Below the pieces are notes generated by a model that was not told the origin of the DNA, did not search any database, and saw nothing but the letters and a program-made list of their open reading frames with translations. Of a stretch of 64,000 nucleotides of DNA, positions 22,000 to 32,749 are shown piece after piece; position 1 is the first letter of the stretch, and each line of letters begins with the position of its first letter. The translations under genes were made by a program, and so were the position numbers. The DNA comes from Acheta domesticus. Lineage: Eukaryota; Arthropoda; Insecta; Orthoptera; Gryllidae. The stretch lies in contig JAHLJT010004567.1 of NCBI GenBank assembly GCA_031308135.1, forward strand, positions 32,182,213-32,246,212, given 5' to 3'.

Positions 22000-22326
22000 T
22001 TATAAATTTCGTTCTTGATGCCAAGAGATTCGTAGATTCTGAAGACTGAAACACTCGAAGATAATATGTGACATTGATAATATTCCTCCACATTTTGGAC
22101 AGGTTGCTGGGTCGGTTTTTTTCATTGGATGCGGATGTAGTGAATTGTAACAACTGATAGTGAAATTCATGATAATCGCGTTCCATGCTAGAAAATCAAC
22201 TAAGCCTTTAAATACTATGTACGAAGATTGCAATTTTTCTCTTCCACTGACTGATCCATTAAAATTCTGCCACACTTCACTAATAAAGAACAGAATTTGG
22301 GATCTACTAATTTTTTTCAAGCTCAA
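22000..22326 (-). pseudogene. LINE (I/Jockey-like) ORF2 C-terminal remnant with zinc knuckle
   Basis: The 108-residue minus-strand frame carries CPKCGGILSMSHIIFEC at residues 76-92, a C-x2-C-x7-H-x4-C knuckle. Before it come ISRSQILFFISEVWQ (about residues 6-20) and NSLHPHPMKKTDPATC. In I-, Loa- and Jockey-type LINEs the segment after the RNase H domain has this layout: a helix ending in WQ, a conserved GHTRLTH-type stretch, then a Cys/His knuckle. Here the stretch corresponding to GHTRLTH is degraded. Upstream the frame is broken by a stop and then by the 100-N gap, so reverse transcriptase and endonuclease are absent. It is followed on the same strand by a typical 3' tail. This is a dead 5'-truncated copy; clade assignment is tentative. 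Confidence 0.62.
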
Positions 22327-22396
22327 ACTTCATCATAATTAAATCATTTTTCACTCCCAAATACGTCTCGCATAAGAAATTTGAAGAAGTTTCTTT

Positions 22397-22496
22397 NNNN
22401 NNNNNNNNNNNNNNNNNNNNNNNNNNNNNNNNNNNNNNNNNNNNNNNNNNNNNNNNNNNNNNNNNNNNNNNNNNNNNNNNNNNNNNNNNNNNNNNN
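22397..22496. other. Assembly gap (100 N)
   Basis: Exactly 100 N, the usual placeholder for a gap of unknown size. The duplicated segment starts at the first base after it. Confidence 1.
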
Positions 22497-23635
22497 ACCG
22501 CCGCACGTCCTCCACTGCCACAATCACCGACACCTCTACAAACAACACCCCTTCTCATAATTTCCATACCTCTGCGCCATCTCCTTCATCTTTACCCTCC
22601 CGATCTTCAGCAGCGCAGCCATCCTCGCCGCAGCTGCCTCCACGCGGAAGCCTCAAATGTTTCCGGCATCGAAACGCACCGTCATTCACTCGCGCGCCCC
22701 TCGTGTCGCCTCAAAGAGACTCGTTACGCTGCTTCTCGGAAGCCTTAATTTATAACGAGCACTTCTTTTAGAGCGCGCCTAATTGTACATGAAACTGTGC
22801 TGTTAATGGCTCAGGCTTCTTTTGTCACTTCCATTCACCTCCAAGTGCTGAAAGGGCGAAGCCTCATGGCCAAAGAGGAGTTGATTGAAGATTCAGCATA
22901 TAGATTGACTGAACCAATCTCGGAGTTTTGCATTCGTGATTGAAATTGTGCAAGTAAAACATAAACATTCAGTAAGTGATTTTGTAAATTTATTGTTGTT
23001 GTTGTTGTTGTTGGAGTCCATGTTTCAGACGAAATGTCCATCCCTTTTCAGATGTAGCATCAAAAGACCTTTGAGATCTAAGATCTCTTGCCGCTTGGTG
23101 ATGTTATGATATTCATAGGATTATTTCTTTTATTAAAGCATGCCAAAGTTAATGAGGAGACTATCAAAATCGGAAACGATGTTATAGAGGGAATCAACCA
23201 GTATTTACAAATAAGTTCAGCCTTTGAACAAAAACGTAGAAGTAGGTGTAGCAGGCAATAAGGACGAAGGGGAGTGACGTGCACAATATTTAAATGCTAG
23301 AACGGGGTTCCTAATGGCAAAGCAAGGACAACGTCAGCGATCCAGAAGACAGGGAGTAGAGGAGACGACGGTGATAACGACGGAAAGATGAGCGCGCCAT
23401 TGTTTGAGCCAAGGACCAGCGTGACGCGTGCGGTGCTTTCGGCTCCGAGCGGAGCGCGACTGGCGACTGCGGTGGCGGTTGGCGGTCGACAGCCACCGCC
23501 ACCAACACAACCACTGCTACTGCCACCGCCACCAGACCACCCGTCAGCGTCTCATCCTCCATCCGAACTCTGCCTCCATCAGTCTCCTGCGGTCTTCGTC
23601 TCCACCACCGCGCCCAATCGCCAATCGCTCCTGCT

Positions 23636-24067
23636 TAGGGATGGCAAAAAAAACTTCGATGTTTAAAGCATCTATATTTTGGTCCAGAAACATCGATGTT
23701 TTGTGTGTTCGATGGTATTTTTCCGAAAACATCGATGCTAAAAAAATCATGTTATTAATGAAATTTCAAGTAACTAGTTTTTTTGTGACCTGCTCAAAAT
23801 CAACAGCTACTAACATCTGTCACTGTTGACGATGCCCAGACGTAGATAATTCTTTATGGTTATTTAGGGGGGATTGTCAAGGATGTCTCACGTTTTATTA
23901 TTTTAACAAAATATCTATTATGTTTCAAGCGAAAAGTAAACGATTGACAAAATTGAAGGGAAAAAAGGTTCAATATCTGGTGTAGATATTCATCGGCATC
24001 TAAAACCTTTTGGCGATGTATCAAAATATCGATGAATAGATGTTTGGATAAAATTTGCGATTACTAA
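23636..24067. mobile_element. Possible hAT-like non-autonomous element rich in ATCGATG
   Basis: Begins TAGGGATGGCAAAAAAAAC and contains repeated CATCGATG words (AAACATCGATGTTTT, AAAACATCGATGC, ATATCGATGAATAGATG). Many animal hAT-type elements start TAGGGATGG and carry CATCGATG repeats. The right end (GCGATTACTAATCC) matches the left only weakly and no 8-bp duplication is seen. An equivalent lies at about 62327-62754. Confidence 0.4.
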
Positions 24068-24227
24068 TCCCCCGCCACCACCGTCATCTTCGTAGGCCCC
24101 TCCCCTCAGTCACAACCATCGCCGCCACCACCATCACTTTCACCTCAGAGATGTCGACTCCTCCAGCAACACCTCCACCGGCTAAATCACAGTCAACGTC
24201 GCCGTCACCAACACTGTCACCGCGACA

Positions 24228-24502
24228 GCCACAGCTACGGCCACCGGACACTGCCAGCTTCACTGCCATCACCACCACGGCCGCTATCACCACCGACACA
24301 GCCAGCTTCACTGCCATCACCACCACTGCCGCTACCGCCACGACACAGCCAGCTTCACTGCCATCACCACCACCGCCGCTACCGCCGCCGACACAGCCAG
24401 CTTCACTGCCATCACCACCACCGCCAACGACACAGCCAGCTTCACAGCCATCACCACCACCGCCAGCTTCACTGCCATCACCCCCACCGCCGCCACCGCT
24501 TT
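24228..24502. repeat. About 48-bp minisatellite in the duplicated segment
   Basis: Units of the form ACAGCCAGCTTCACTGCC plus ATCACCACCACYGCCGCTACCGCC repeat about five to six times. The 149-codon frame across it (PASLPSPPPP-type) has the same length in both copies but is frameshifted between them, so no reading frame is conserved. Confidence 0.85.
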
Positions 24503-24559
24503 AGCCGCGGCCGCAGCTCCGTCCACCGCCGCCACCGCGGAGCCGGCCACCTCCGGTGC

Positions 24560-25024
24560 AGCGGCGTGTTACGTCACGGCGGGTGCGGGCGAGCGGGCGG
24601 CGGGCGGCGGGCGGGCGAACGGTCTGGCGACGCCGAGTCAAGGCCGAGCGAGCAACGCGCCGGCGAGAGAGCTCTCGCGGCTGAGCGGTCGCGGCTGCGG
24701 CTGCGGCTGCGCGCCTCAGCGGCCGCTCGGCCCGGGCTGCACTCGGCTCTCTAGGGAGACGCGACGGACGAGCTAATCAGAGCTGCGGCATCAGTGACAG
24801 CCATGTTGCCTCACATAGCGGGCGGGGGGCGCGGGGCGGTGCGGAACGCCCCCCCTGTCGGACGACCGCCGAGTCAAGGGCCGAGCGAGCAAAGCCCGGA
24901 GAGAGCTCTCGCGGACTGAGCGGTCGCGAGCGCGGCTGCGCGCCCTCAGCGGCGCCGTCGGCCACGGGCTGCACTCGGATCTCTAGGGAGAACCAGCTAG
25001 TGACAGCCATGTTGCCTTACATAG
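24560..25024. other. CpG-rich tandem pair of about 205 bp with a CRE motif
   Basis: 24600-24818 and 24819-25024 are two diverged copies of one CpG-rich unit (shared GCCGAGTCAAG, GAGAGAGCTCTCGCGG, CTGAGCGGTCGCG, GGGCTGCACTCGG, CTCTAGGGAGA, TGACAGCCATGTTGCC). The duplicate at 63240-63510 has only one. TTACGTCACGGCG at about 24569 is a CRE-like site. Confidence 0.8.
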
Positions 25025-25549
25025 CCACTAGGCTAAAGCCTGGAGCACGCAAGTTCGTAGAATACACAAATTGAAATGTTCTCCTGAACCCTTTCCGGGC
25101 ATTTCTTCCAATTGTCAAATACATCTGGCACGAAGTCGGTAAAATCAGATATCTGAAAACTATTAAAAAGGGATTTCTTCAATACCCTGGCAACCTTCCA
25201 GTGTGCAGTACGGAAAATAACTATTCTTACATTTCCAAAAAGTAATCAAGAAAAAATTCACTACCAATAATATTTTTGTACTTGATATCACCAAACGTTT
25301 TGATTTTGAAAAACAATATTTCAAATGGTAGGTTAAAATAGTCACTTGGGCGATATGTCTGTATAAATTAAAAACTAGCTCATTCTTTTATAAAAAAAAC
25401 CTTAAATTTTAAATGTTCCAGTTCGCATTTTCTTCAAGAATTCTTTTTTATGCACTTAACACATGCCTCCATTACACAATTGATGTAAAAGTACGTGACT
25501 TCTTGGCATGATCGCTTTCGAATAAACTGCCTGCGCGCGTCGCCTGTGA

Positions 25550-25635
25550 GTGTCAGGGTCGGCGGAAACCAAGTTCACCACCTCCTGCGCAGCGCACAGC
25601 CGCCCGCCGCCGCCACCAGCCTCCGCCACCACCAC

Positions 25636-25675
<40 letters not shown>

Positions 25676-26235
25676 CGCCGCCGCCCGCCATCGCCCCCGC
25701 CACCGCCCCGCCGCCGCCATCGCCCCGCCAACGCCCCGTCGCCGCCCCCGCCCCGCCACCACCGCCACTGCCCCCGTCCCCGCCACCACCGCCACCACCG
25801 CCACCCGCCCCGCCACCACCGCCACCACCGCCACCGCCCCGCCACCACCGCCCCGCCACCACCGCCACCGCCACCGCCACGCCACCAACCGCCACCCGCC
25901 ACCACCGCTACCGCCGCCGCCACCACCGCCGCCCTCGCCGTCGTTGCCGGTGGGCCAATCCACCCCTGCCCCGCGCCACCACGCCGCGCGCCTTTGCAAT
26001 GGCCGGTAGGCAGCCCATTAATCACCTGCCGGCGGCGCCCTCAAGCCGCGCGTCGCGTTCTTCAGGCGACGGCGCGCGATCGATCGAGGCGACCTTCCGG
26101 CGGACGGCCGTCGGCGGGCCGGGCTTCGACGCAGGGCGGCGCCCCGCTGTAAATCAGCGCCCGACTCCCCGGCGAGGGGGCCCGTCCGGACGCTCCACGG
26201 AGGCGGATTGGGTTTCCGTGGGATGGGGGCAATGC
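25550..26235. other. GC/CpG-rich patch with long CCG/CCA repeats
   Basis: 25640-25930 is low-complexity CCG, CCA and CCGCCA. 25930-26235 is CpG-rich non-repeat DNA. Long Pro/Arg/Ala or Gly/Ala/Val frames on both strands are artefacts. Confidence 0.85.
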
Positions 26236-26284
26236 AGGTCCAAAATATGTTGTTGAAGATGAGGAGTCCCCAAAGTTTTTGTAA

Positions 26285-26410
26285 AGTGCGGAAAGCAGTG
26301 TCAGTCATGTAGTTCTCATAGCCATCTAGGCTCTAAAGCCTGAGGCACGCAAGTTCGTAGAACACACAAACAAATTGAAACGTTCTTTCTGAACCTTTCT
26401 CAGGCGTTAC
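26285..26410. repeat. Third, diverged copy of the segment at 25000-25110
   Basis: GTGTCAGTCATG, CATAGCCATCTAGGC, AAAGCCTGAGGCACGCAAGTT and TCTGAACC align with 25000-25100 and 63480-63580. Like those, it directly follows a CpG-rich patch. Confidence 0.8.
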
Positions 26411-26440
26411 AGCTTTGCTTTGCTTAAAATGCCACAATTC

Positions 26441-26583
26441 AGCTTTTGCTTGAATTGTGCATGTTTATTCCGTTTAATTGGAATAATCGCCTTAACGTCT
26501 TGCATCAGAGACGAGAATTTGACTAATATTGCGCCTATTACTTATGTGAAGATTGTAAGGATGTATTCTGAATAGTTGGACAC
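26441..26583. repeat. Diverged direct repeat, unit 1
   Basis: TTTAATTGGAAT, GAGACGAGAATTTGACTAAT and GATGTATTCTGAATAGT recur at 27083-27233 in the same order, about 640 bp downstream. Confidence 0.8.
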
Positions 26584-26698
26584 CGACGATGCATACACTT
26601 CCTTTTATTTTACAAGTCTCATCATGAGTTTTGCTACAGTTCGGGGATTGGTTGTCTCCGTCATCTGGCTAAACATTTTTCAAACTAAATTACATTAA

Positions 26699-26852
26699 GA
26701 AGTCGTCCATAAATTACGGAGAGCTAAAGGGGGAGGGAGAGGGTATCAGGCGGCGGTACGCTGCGGTACATAGGGGTTCAAGGGTGCGTTACAAGGGGGA
26801 GAGGGCTATTGAAAATACTCGAAATTGCTTTACGTAATTTATGGACGGCCCC
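26699..26852. mobile_element. 154-bp MITE, PIF/Harbinger-like, copy 1
   Basis: Inverted ends: left AAGTCGTCCATAAATTACG and right CGTAATTTATGGACGGCCCC. The flanks are TAA on both sides (26696-26698, 26853-26855). The same element, also 154 bp, is at 39460-39613 with TTA flanks. Conserved interior words include CTAAAGGGGGAGG, GTTACAAGGGGGA and TTGAAAATACTCGAAATT. A 3-bp TWA duplication suggests PIF/Harbinger. Confidence 0.85.
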
Positions 26853-27082
26853 TAAACATTAAACGAATAATCATTAAATGTTAGAAATTTTTATAAGATT
26901 TTTTAAAGAAAGTTTTTAAGAAACTTTTATAAAACAAGAGATATGCTAGGAGTGAAATTATTATGGACAGGTCACACTTAGCAGACACATTCCTTCAAGA
27001 CCAAAATATTATATTCCACTGAAGGTGAAAGGATTGTTTGGACCCAAGATATTCGATAAATTTGAATTTTTGCTTATATTCA

Positions 27083-27233
27083 ACTTTGGCTTGATTTGTG
27101 GCGTTTTCTTCCGTTTAATTGGAATTAATAGCCTCAAAGTTTTGTATCTAGAGACAGAGTATTTGACTAATGTTGCTTTCCGTTGTATACTTATATTGAA
27201 GATTATAAAGATGTATTCTGAATAGTGTGCACA
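27083..27233. repeat. Diverged direct repeat, unit 2
   Basis: Partner of 26441-26583. A 66-codon ORF over it is not shared by unit 1 and is probably fortuitous. Confidence 0.8.
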
Positions 27234-27589
27234 CCCACTTCCAATTCGTCACCTCTGTGCACACACCAAGCTTACACGCGTGCATTGCTGAAGTTTGTAG
27301 CCAGAAAAATTGATCTTTGACGATCAATAAACTTTACATTTAGCCATTCACAACCCTATGATGGAAACATTAACATATTACCGAATCTTTCCGCGTGACG
27401 CAACGTGACGCAACTTTCCATTGTGACGTAAAATTAGTACAGTTCGTTTACACTCATTCCTACGTGACCATTTGAAGTGAGGCACGTTCAATCTTGTGTG
27501 TGTCTGGAAATGTGTGTGTGTGTGTGGAAAGACCAGTACTCCAACAATGAGGAGGAGAATCGGCTTCAGCCAGCAAGGGAACATTCATG

Positions 27590-27939
27590 GCGCGCGAGGC
27601 TCCGTGTGGCAGAGGCACCTGCAGAGCGCCGAGTGGCTTCGCGAGGTGCGGCGCGGCGGGCGGGCGGGGAGGGGAGGGGCAGGAGCCGCGTGATGCACGG
27701 CCTTGTTCCCCAAACTGGCTGCAGCGCCCGGGCCATTGCCCGCTCCCCTCCTGCGCCCCGCTCTCCGCCGCTGCATCGCGTCATTGGAGCCGCCGCAGGT
27801 TCTCGCGACGCGCTCGCCGCCGCCGCGCCGCCGCTGCCGCCTCCGCCGCCACCGCCGCCACCGTCGCCTCCGCCGCCTCCGCTGCTATCGCCGCCACTGC
27901 TGCCGCCGCCCTACTGCCACCGCTGCCACCGCCGCCACT

Positions 27940-27972
<33 letters not shown>

Positions 27973-28260
27973 GCCACCGCCACCGCCACCGCCACCGCCA
28001 CAGCCACAGCCACAGCCACCGCCATCGCCAATGTCACCGCCACAGCCACCGCCACCGCCGCCGCCTCCACCACATCCATCGCCACCGCTGCCAATCGCCG
28101 CCGCCACCACCGCCGCGTACGCCGCCCTCCCCCCTGCCACCAACGCCACCACTGTCTCTGCCGCCGCCACTCTTACCGCCGCACCGTCGCTGTTGCTGCG
28201 CCCCCGCTGCTGCCGTCGTCGCTACTTGCCTTCGCGGCTCTTGCATAGTTCGTCGTTGCT
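27590..28260. other. GC/CpG-rich patch with (CCACCG)n hexamers
   Basis: CpG-rich flanks around about 27830-28190 of CCG/CCA/CCACCG repeats, cleanest at 27945-28000. ORFs of 130-263 codons on both strands are repeat artefacts. Confidence 0.85.
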
Positions 28261-29040
28261 GCAACTAGTTGCTTCCGGAATTGTTACGGAATTGCAAGGA
28301 AAATGGAATACAGATAAAATCGTGATTTTCGGCTAATGGACCGGACATTGATGTAGAAATATTTTCATTAAAAAAAGATGACGCAATATGCTTTTTGTAG
28401 AGAGAACAGCGATGGCTAACCTTACAGGCTCAAATGATTTTTTGTTATGATACGCTGAATTTGAAATTTATTTCTTTTCGTTGATTATAATTTTTGTAAC
28501 ATATTCAATTGAGATATTGCATGGCATTCGTTACTATAGAAATAAGTGAAAACGTCTTGTGAATATGCATCATCGGCATCTGGATATCTGATCTACGCTG
28601 CTGGAAATAGTTGTCAATAATAATTCTCTGCGTTAGAAGACCATACATCGAAGATTCGAAGACCGTCGTATTCTGCTTAGATAATAAATAAAAATTCGGA
28701 ACCATTTTCCGAGAAAATTTTTGAAAATGTCCCAGAGGTTATAAAGTACCTCCAAAATTCAAAAAATTGTTTTTAAAAACCTAGGACTTTGGATCGGACC
28801 ACATTGATCGGAGAATATTAATTTTCGGAATATTCCCACGAATAGTTTAGGCGCTAGAGTTGTTCACAGATTGAAAACTGACGGACGGACGAACGTTTTG
28901 GAAGTCCCACTTTGTCGGAAGCCCCAAAATTATTTCCGTTAAAATTTCAAAATCGATTTTCCGCAGCGTTAATAACTTTCTCTGTATTGCATCTGTATAA
29001 AAATTTTGGTAATGACTATTAACGTATTCATTATATTATA
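28261..29040. other. AT-rich sequence with GACGGACGGACG motif
   Basis: A short GACGGACGGACGAACG run at about 28880 in otherwise unrecognised DNA. Confidence 0.4.
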
Positions 29041-29049
29041 CACAGTCTC

Positions 29050-29290
29050 CCCAACTGCCTTGACGCAACGCCAGTCCTTTGCCACCTGCCGTCGTCGTCT
29101 CCACGACACGGCAAGAGGAGCGCGTGTGCTCTTCTCCACCAAGGCCGCCCCCCTCCCCCCCAGGGCATCGCGTCACGCCGCACCGGTGACACGGGCGACG
29201 ATTGTTTGACGGCGCAACGGTCCCACCCAGGGCCGGCGGGTGGCCTCGGCGGGCGCGCGCGGGCAGAGGCGGGGGAAGAAAACACATTCA
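29050..29290. other. GC/CpG-rich patch
   Basis: A CpG-dense island of about 240 bp with no domain in any frame. Confidence 0.65.
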
Positions 29291-29569
29291 AGTTAATATC
29301 ATCGCGTAAAATTAAAGGAAAATTATTATTTTGGTTATTTCTTTAATAATTATAAGAAACCTCGATTTACCTGTTTGATATTCCATGCAAAGCAGTTTTC
29401 ACTATTAATTGCATCTAATCGAAGCACCGTACGTCTCTTAAGTCTAAAGGGCCTAAATCTATGTAGCGTGTCTTTTGGCGAGGCAATTTTTTTGATAATG
29501 AAAGGAAAGAAATGTTATCAGGTTGCGCAAACTTAATAAGTATAGTCCTTTTGCTATGTGTTCATTGCT

Positions 29570-29790
29570 ACAGTTTACACGAAACTATGAAGCTTAGAGT
29601 TGTCCTGACTAGGGTGGTGTCCCGCTACTGCAAAACCCCACTAGAAAACCCGATGGGCGGGAGATCTCACCATCAAGCGAGTGAGATCACCACCTCCTTC
29701 CGAGTAAAATGCACTACACTTATGGGATTGATGACTTTAGTGACGATCCCGAAATCACTAACAATAAATAAATAAATACATAAATCAACA
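29570..29790 (+). repeat. SINE-A copy 5, 5' truncated, intact 3' end
   Basis: Contains AGCTTAGAGTTGTCCTGAC, GGTGTCCCGCT, GAAAACCC, GAGATCACCACCTCCTTC, GCACTACACTTATGGGATTGATGACTTTAGTGACG and an AATAAATAAATA tail (29759-29785). This is the best preserved SINE-A tail and shows the LINE-like AATA repeat. Confidence 0.85.
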
Positions 29791-29889
29791 AATAGGAGTG
29801 AGTGGGTATTTATGTTTCCATTCGCGTCAGTTTCGAGATTAGTCCCGTAAGTATAGTATGTGTTTAGTTGGGAGATGGCGGTGTTCCTC

Positions 29890-30205
29890 ACCTTATGGAA
29901 CGTAAGATCGACACCGATCCAAATGTCGGCTTGTGGAATTTGCACCTCCAGTTATATCCCCCAAACACTGCCCCAGTCTGGTCAAGATCTAAGCTTTTGA
30001 CATACTGGTAGTGTAGTAAATGTAAATGTAAGGATTTATGTGCAAGAGAAGGGAGCAAAAATGAGGAAAAGAAAGATCGCCTGAGGCCGTGGGCTCTTGG
30101 CAGGGTTACTGCCCCGGTAGCGCCAGGTATCATCGGAGAATCTACCAACATGAGATTACTCGACCACGAGAATTCTCTTCCACACTGGTTGATTTCGTCA
30201 CCAGT
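29890..30205 (-). repeat. SINE-A copy 6, minus strand
   Basis: The complement matches SINE-A blocks in order: GAGAATTCTC near the GAATTCTAGCGG position, GATTCTCCGATGATACC, GGCAGTAACCCT, ACATTTACTACACTACCAGTATG, AGCTTAGATCTTG, ACTGGGGCAGTG and GGGGATATAACTGG. It lies tail to tail with copy 5, about 100 bp away. Confidence 0.7.
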
Positions 30206-32217
30206 CAAATAGGTACGGCAGCAGAGGACGAAGACGAAAAGTGGATGGGCAGGTGCGGAGATGGTGGCGGAGGCAACCAGGCGAGAGTGGAAACTGGATG
30301 AGAGACGGCGACCGGTGCGGGCGAGGGCGGGAGTGGAAACGGGCACAGTGATGAAGTGCTCGTCTCATGCAAACTCTCTTTTTTTTTTAACTTTCCTACA
30401 ATCTTGCGCTGTCGGCGCGATGTCATCGCAGTCGGCTGTTAGTGAGATCGTATCTCGGCAACGGTGATGTTTGTGGTCTTGTACTGGGGACATATGGATA
30501 GTCGGAGGCCTGGCGAGGGTTATTCAGCAACGTTGTGTTTTCTCGACTGTCTTTTTCCTTTTGTTTTCTTCTTGCGCAAGAGTCTTATGGTATCTATATT
30601 TTTTCTTCGTTTCATATTCTGAACGCATAGAAACGTAGTAATATAACTGTTCCCAAATTTATGACAAAAATAACGAGTTATTGACACCATTCTGATAATG
30701 AAAGTAAAATAGGCGTGAAGCTACATTCATCGGTATTATTTTCCTAGCTACCCAAACATTTTTTACGAGAACAAAACACTACAAACCGCATTTCAGAGTC
30801 AGTTTTTTTTAATCATGCACGTTTTCCGAGGCTCACAATGGCATTCATAAAATCCAGCATAACTGAATTTACTTTTGTGAAATGACCACCCATTCCAGCG
30901 TACTCATTGAATTCTGGAACGCATCCCGTATAAATTACGCCAGTATTCTTTGTCAACGCATTCTTGTGGTTAACGGTTTTCGAACAAACCACTATAGAAT
31001 ACATTTTTGAAGCCACGTGTTTACATTACTATACCACCAATTAGCCTCTCTTTCAATTGAAATGGTACATATGCTGTCCACATGTGTCACCGTGGTCCGG
31101 AACGAGTTTAGTGCTGCGTTATGACTTGCGAGAATTGACAGAAGCGGAAGGTGACACCACGACTGCAGCACACAGGGCCGAAATGAGTCAAAAGACTCAC
31201 CAACTAAAAGAAAATGTCTTATGACTAAATTTATGATTTTTAGAATACATAAGGGTAGAGTTCATGAATATTTTATGCGATATAAGTATTAATTAGAAGT
31301 AGAATGTAATGATAATAATTATAACAACAACAACAACAACAACAAACCATTGCAAGTTATTACATTTTACTTCAGTCATTTGCAGCTTATGAATTAATGC
31401 TTTACTGATAATGCAGAAATGTATGTAAGCGCAAACAAATGTTTGAATTCTTTTTTACGTCTAAGACAGATGAAAAGTAGCAAAAAGAAACGAATTATTT
31501 TGAAATGTTATCTATTCTTTGTGTAAAACGAAGTTGTTTTACAACATAACTCCTACTGGAACCAAGAACACACAACACTGCCTGTAAAATTTCACCTCAA
31601 CAAACTTTATGAATAAAGCAACATAATATATCAATAGGATTGGGTTGTTTCTTTCTCGATTAGGTCAGCTAGGAGAACGTGGAGGATTTACGCGTTTTCC
31701 GATTCTGTTATCGAGCACTTATTCTATGTATTCAAGAATAGCGTGTATTTAACCATTAAATATATTTGAAGTGGGAGTCCCTGATCGTTCAGAACATTAT
31801 TATTCAAAGTAGAACTCAAACAACCGTTAAAATCAAAACACGGAACTCTCTTCGCTACTTCTTCATCTACGGGGGTCGGTTTCTATTCCTTATTTTAAAT
31901 CCTTAAGAAAATTATTGTTATTATATTAAGTGAATGTTATTAAGGGCATAATAAATAACATGCACATTGTAGGGGGTTATATTCAAATGAGCACCAAGTA
32001 CTAGAAACATTTTTCGTATAGAAAATAATTATTAGTGTAAGAATATCAGTAAGGCTTGGTCATTGCCAGCAATTTATGTCACAGCTTCTCTTTTCGTCTC
32101 TCTGTAGCAGATGTATCTGAGGACACTTTGAAGTTATTCTCTTTATTAATTTTATTAATATTAATCTCCTTATGAGTTAATCTCATTATGATTATTGTTA
32201 TTAATATTATTTATTGG
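30206..32217. other. AT-rich sequence; (CAA)n at 31322-31346
   Basis: Only a short CAA microsatellite is recognised. No domain-bearing ORFs. Confidence 0.5.
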
Positions 32218-32610
32218 TAATTACGAAACGGGGAACATATCCCTACGCTATTATTACTCTTACGACTGTGACCAGGTGTGACCGTCACAGGGGCTTTTAA
32301 CTCCTAATGGCTGTTCGAACACCTAATTCACTGTCTCCGATCTCAAATGCGGTTACGGAGATTGATTGATTCTCGGCTGGGACAGTCAATTCTTTGAACA
32401 GTCAATTCATTGACATTACTTTGCTAAGTGGTTACGGACTCACAACGGTTAGTTGGAAATTGCGGAACGGGAAAAATATTCCTTCGCTGTTGTTAAACTT
32501 ACAACTGTGACCAGGTGGTGAAATTTGTATCTTGTAACTGTAAGGGGCTTTAGACCCTAAAATCTGTTCAAGAGTTGACTGTTTCCGTGTCTCAAACGGT
32601 TAGAACAATT
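32218..32610. repeat. Diverged tandem repeat, period about 239 bp
   Basis: CGAAACGGGGAACATATCCCTACG at 32224 is echoed by CGGAACGGGAAAAATATTCCTTCG at 32463. ACTGTGACCAGGTG, AGGGGCTTTTAACTCC/AGGGGCTTTAGACCC, CTGTTCGA/CTGTTCAAG and a later GGTTA follow in both. About 70% similar by eye. Confidence 0.75.
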
Positions 32611-32749
32611 AGACGTACAGCGAGAGAACCAAGTTCGATTTTCGGCAGTCAGTTGGTGAAGGTGGTGAAAAGTGAAATGTAATATTTTTATTGATATTTA
32701 TAAACTACATTGAAATGCATGAAACGTACAACGAATATCCCACCCACGC

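Larger units (their letters stand above)
22497..25516 (+). repeat. Segmental duplication, copy 1 (matches 61172-64000)
   Basis: Direct repeat of 61172-64000, about 38.6 kb apart. From 22497 to 24818 the copies are nearly identical, differing mostly by 1-base indels in homopolymers and microsatellite unit changes. From 24819 copy 1 has 206 bp not in copy 2, and beyond 25025 the copies differ by many substitutions (roughly 93% identity by eye). Copy 2 reaches the window edge, so the right boundary is unknown. No gene is recognised inside. Confidence 0.95.

Noticed and set aside
24055..24504. Proline-rich 149-codon ORF present in both duplication copies
   Set aside because: Same length, but the middle is read in different frames in the two copies, so the protein is not conserved.
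25456..26256. Proline/arginine-rich and glycine/valine-rich ORFs of 100-253 codons
   Set aside because: CCG/CCA triplet repeats read in all frames on both strands.
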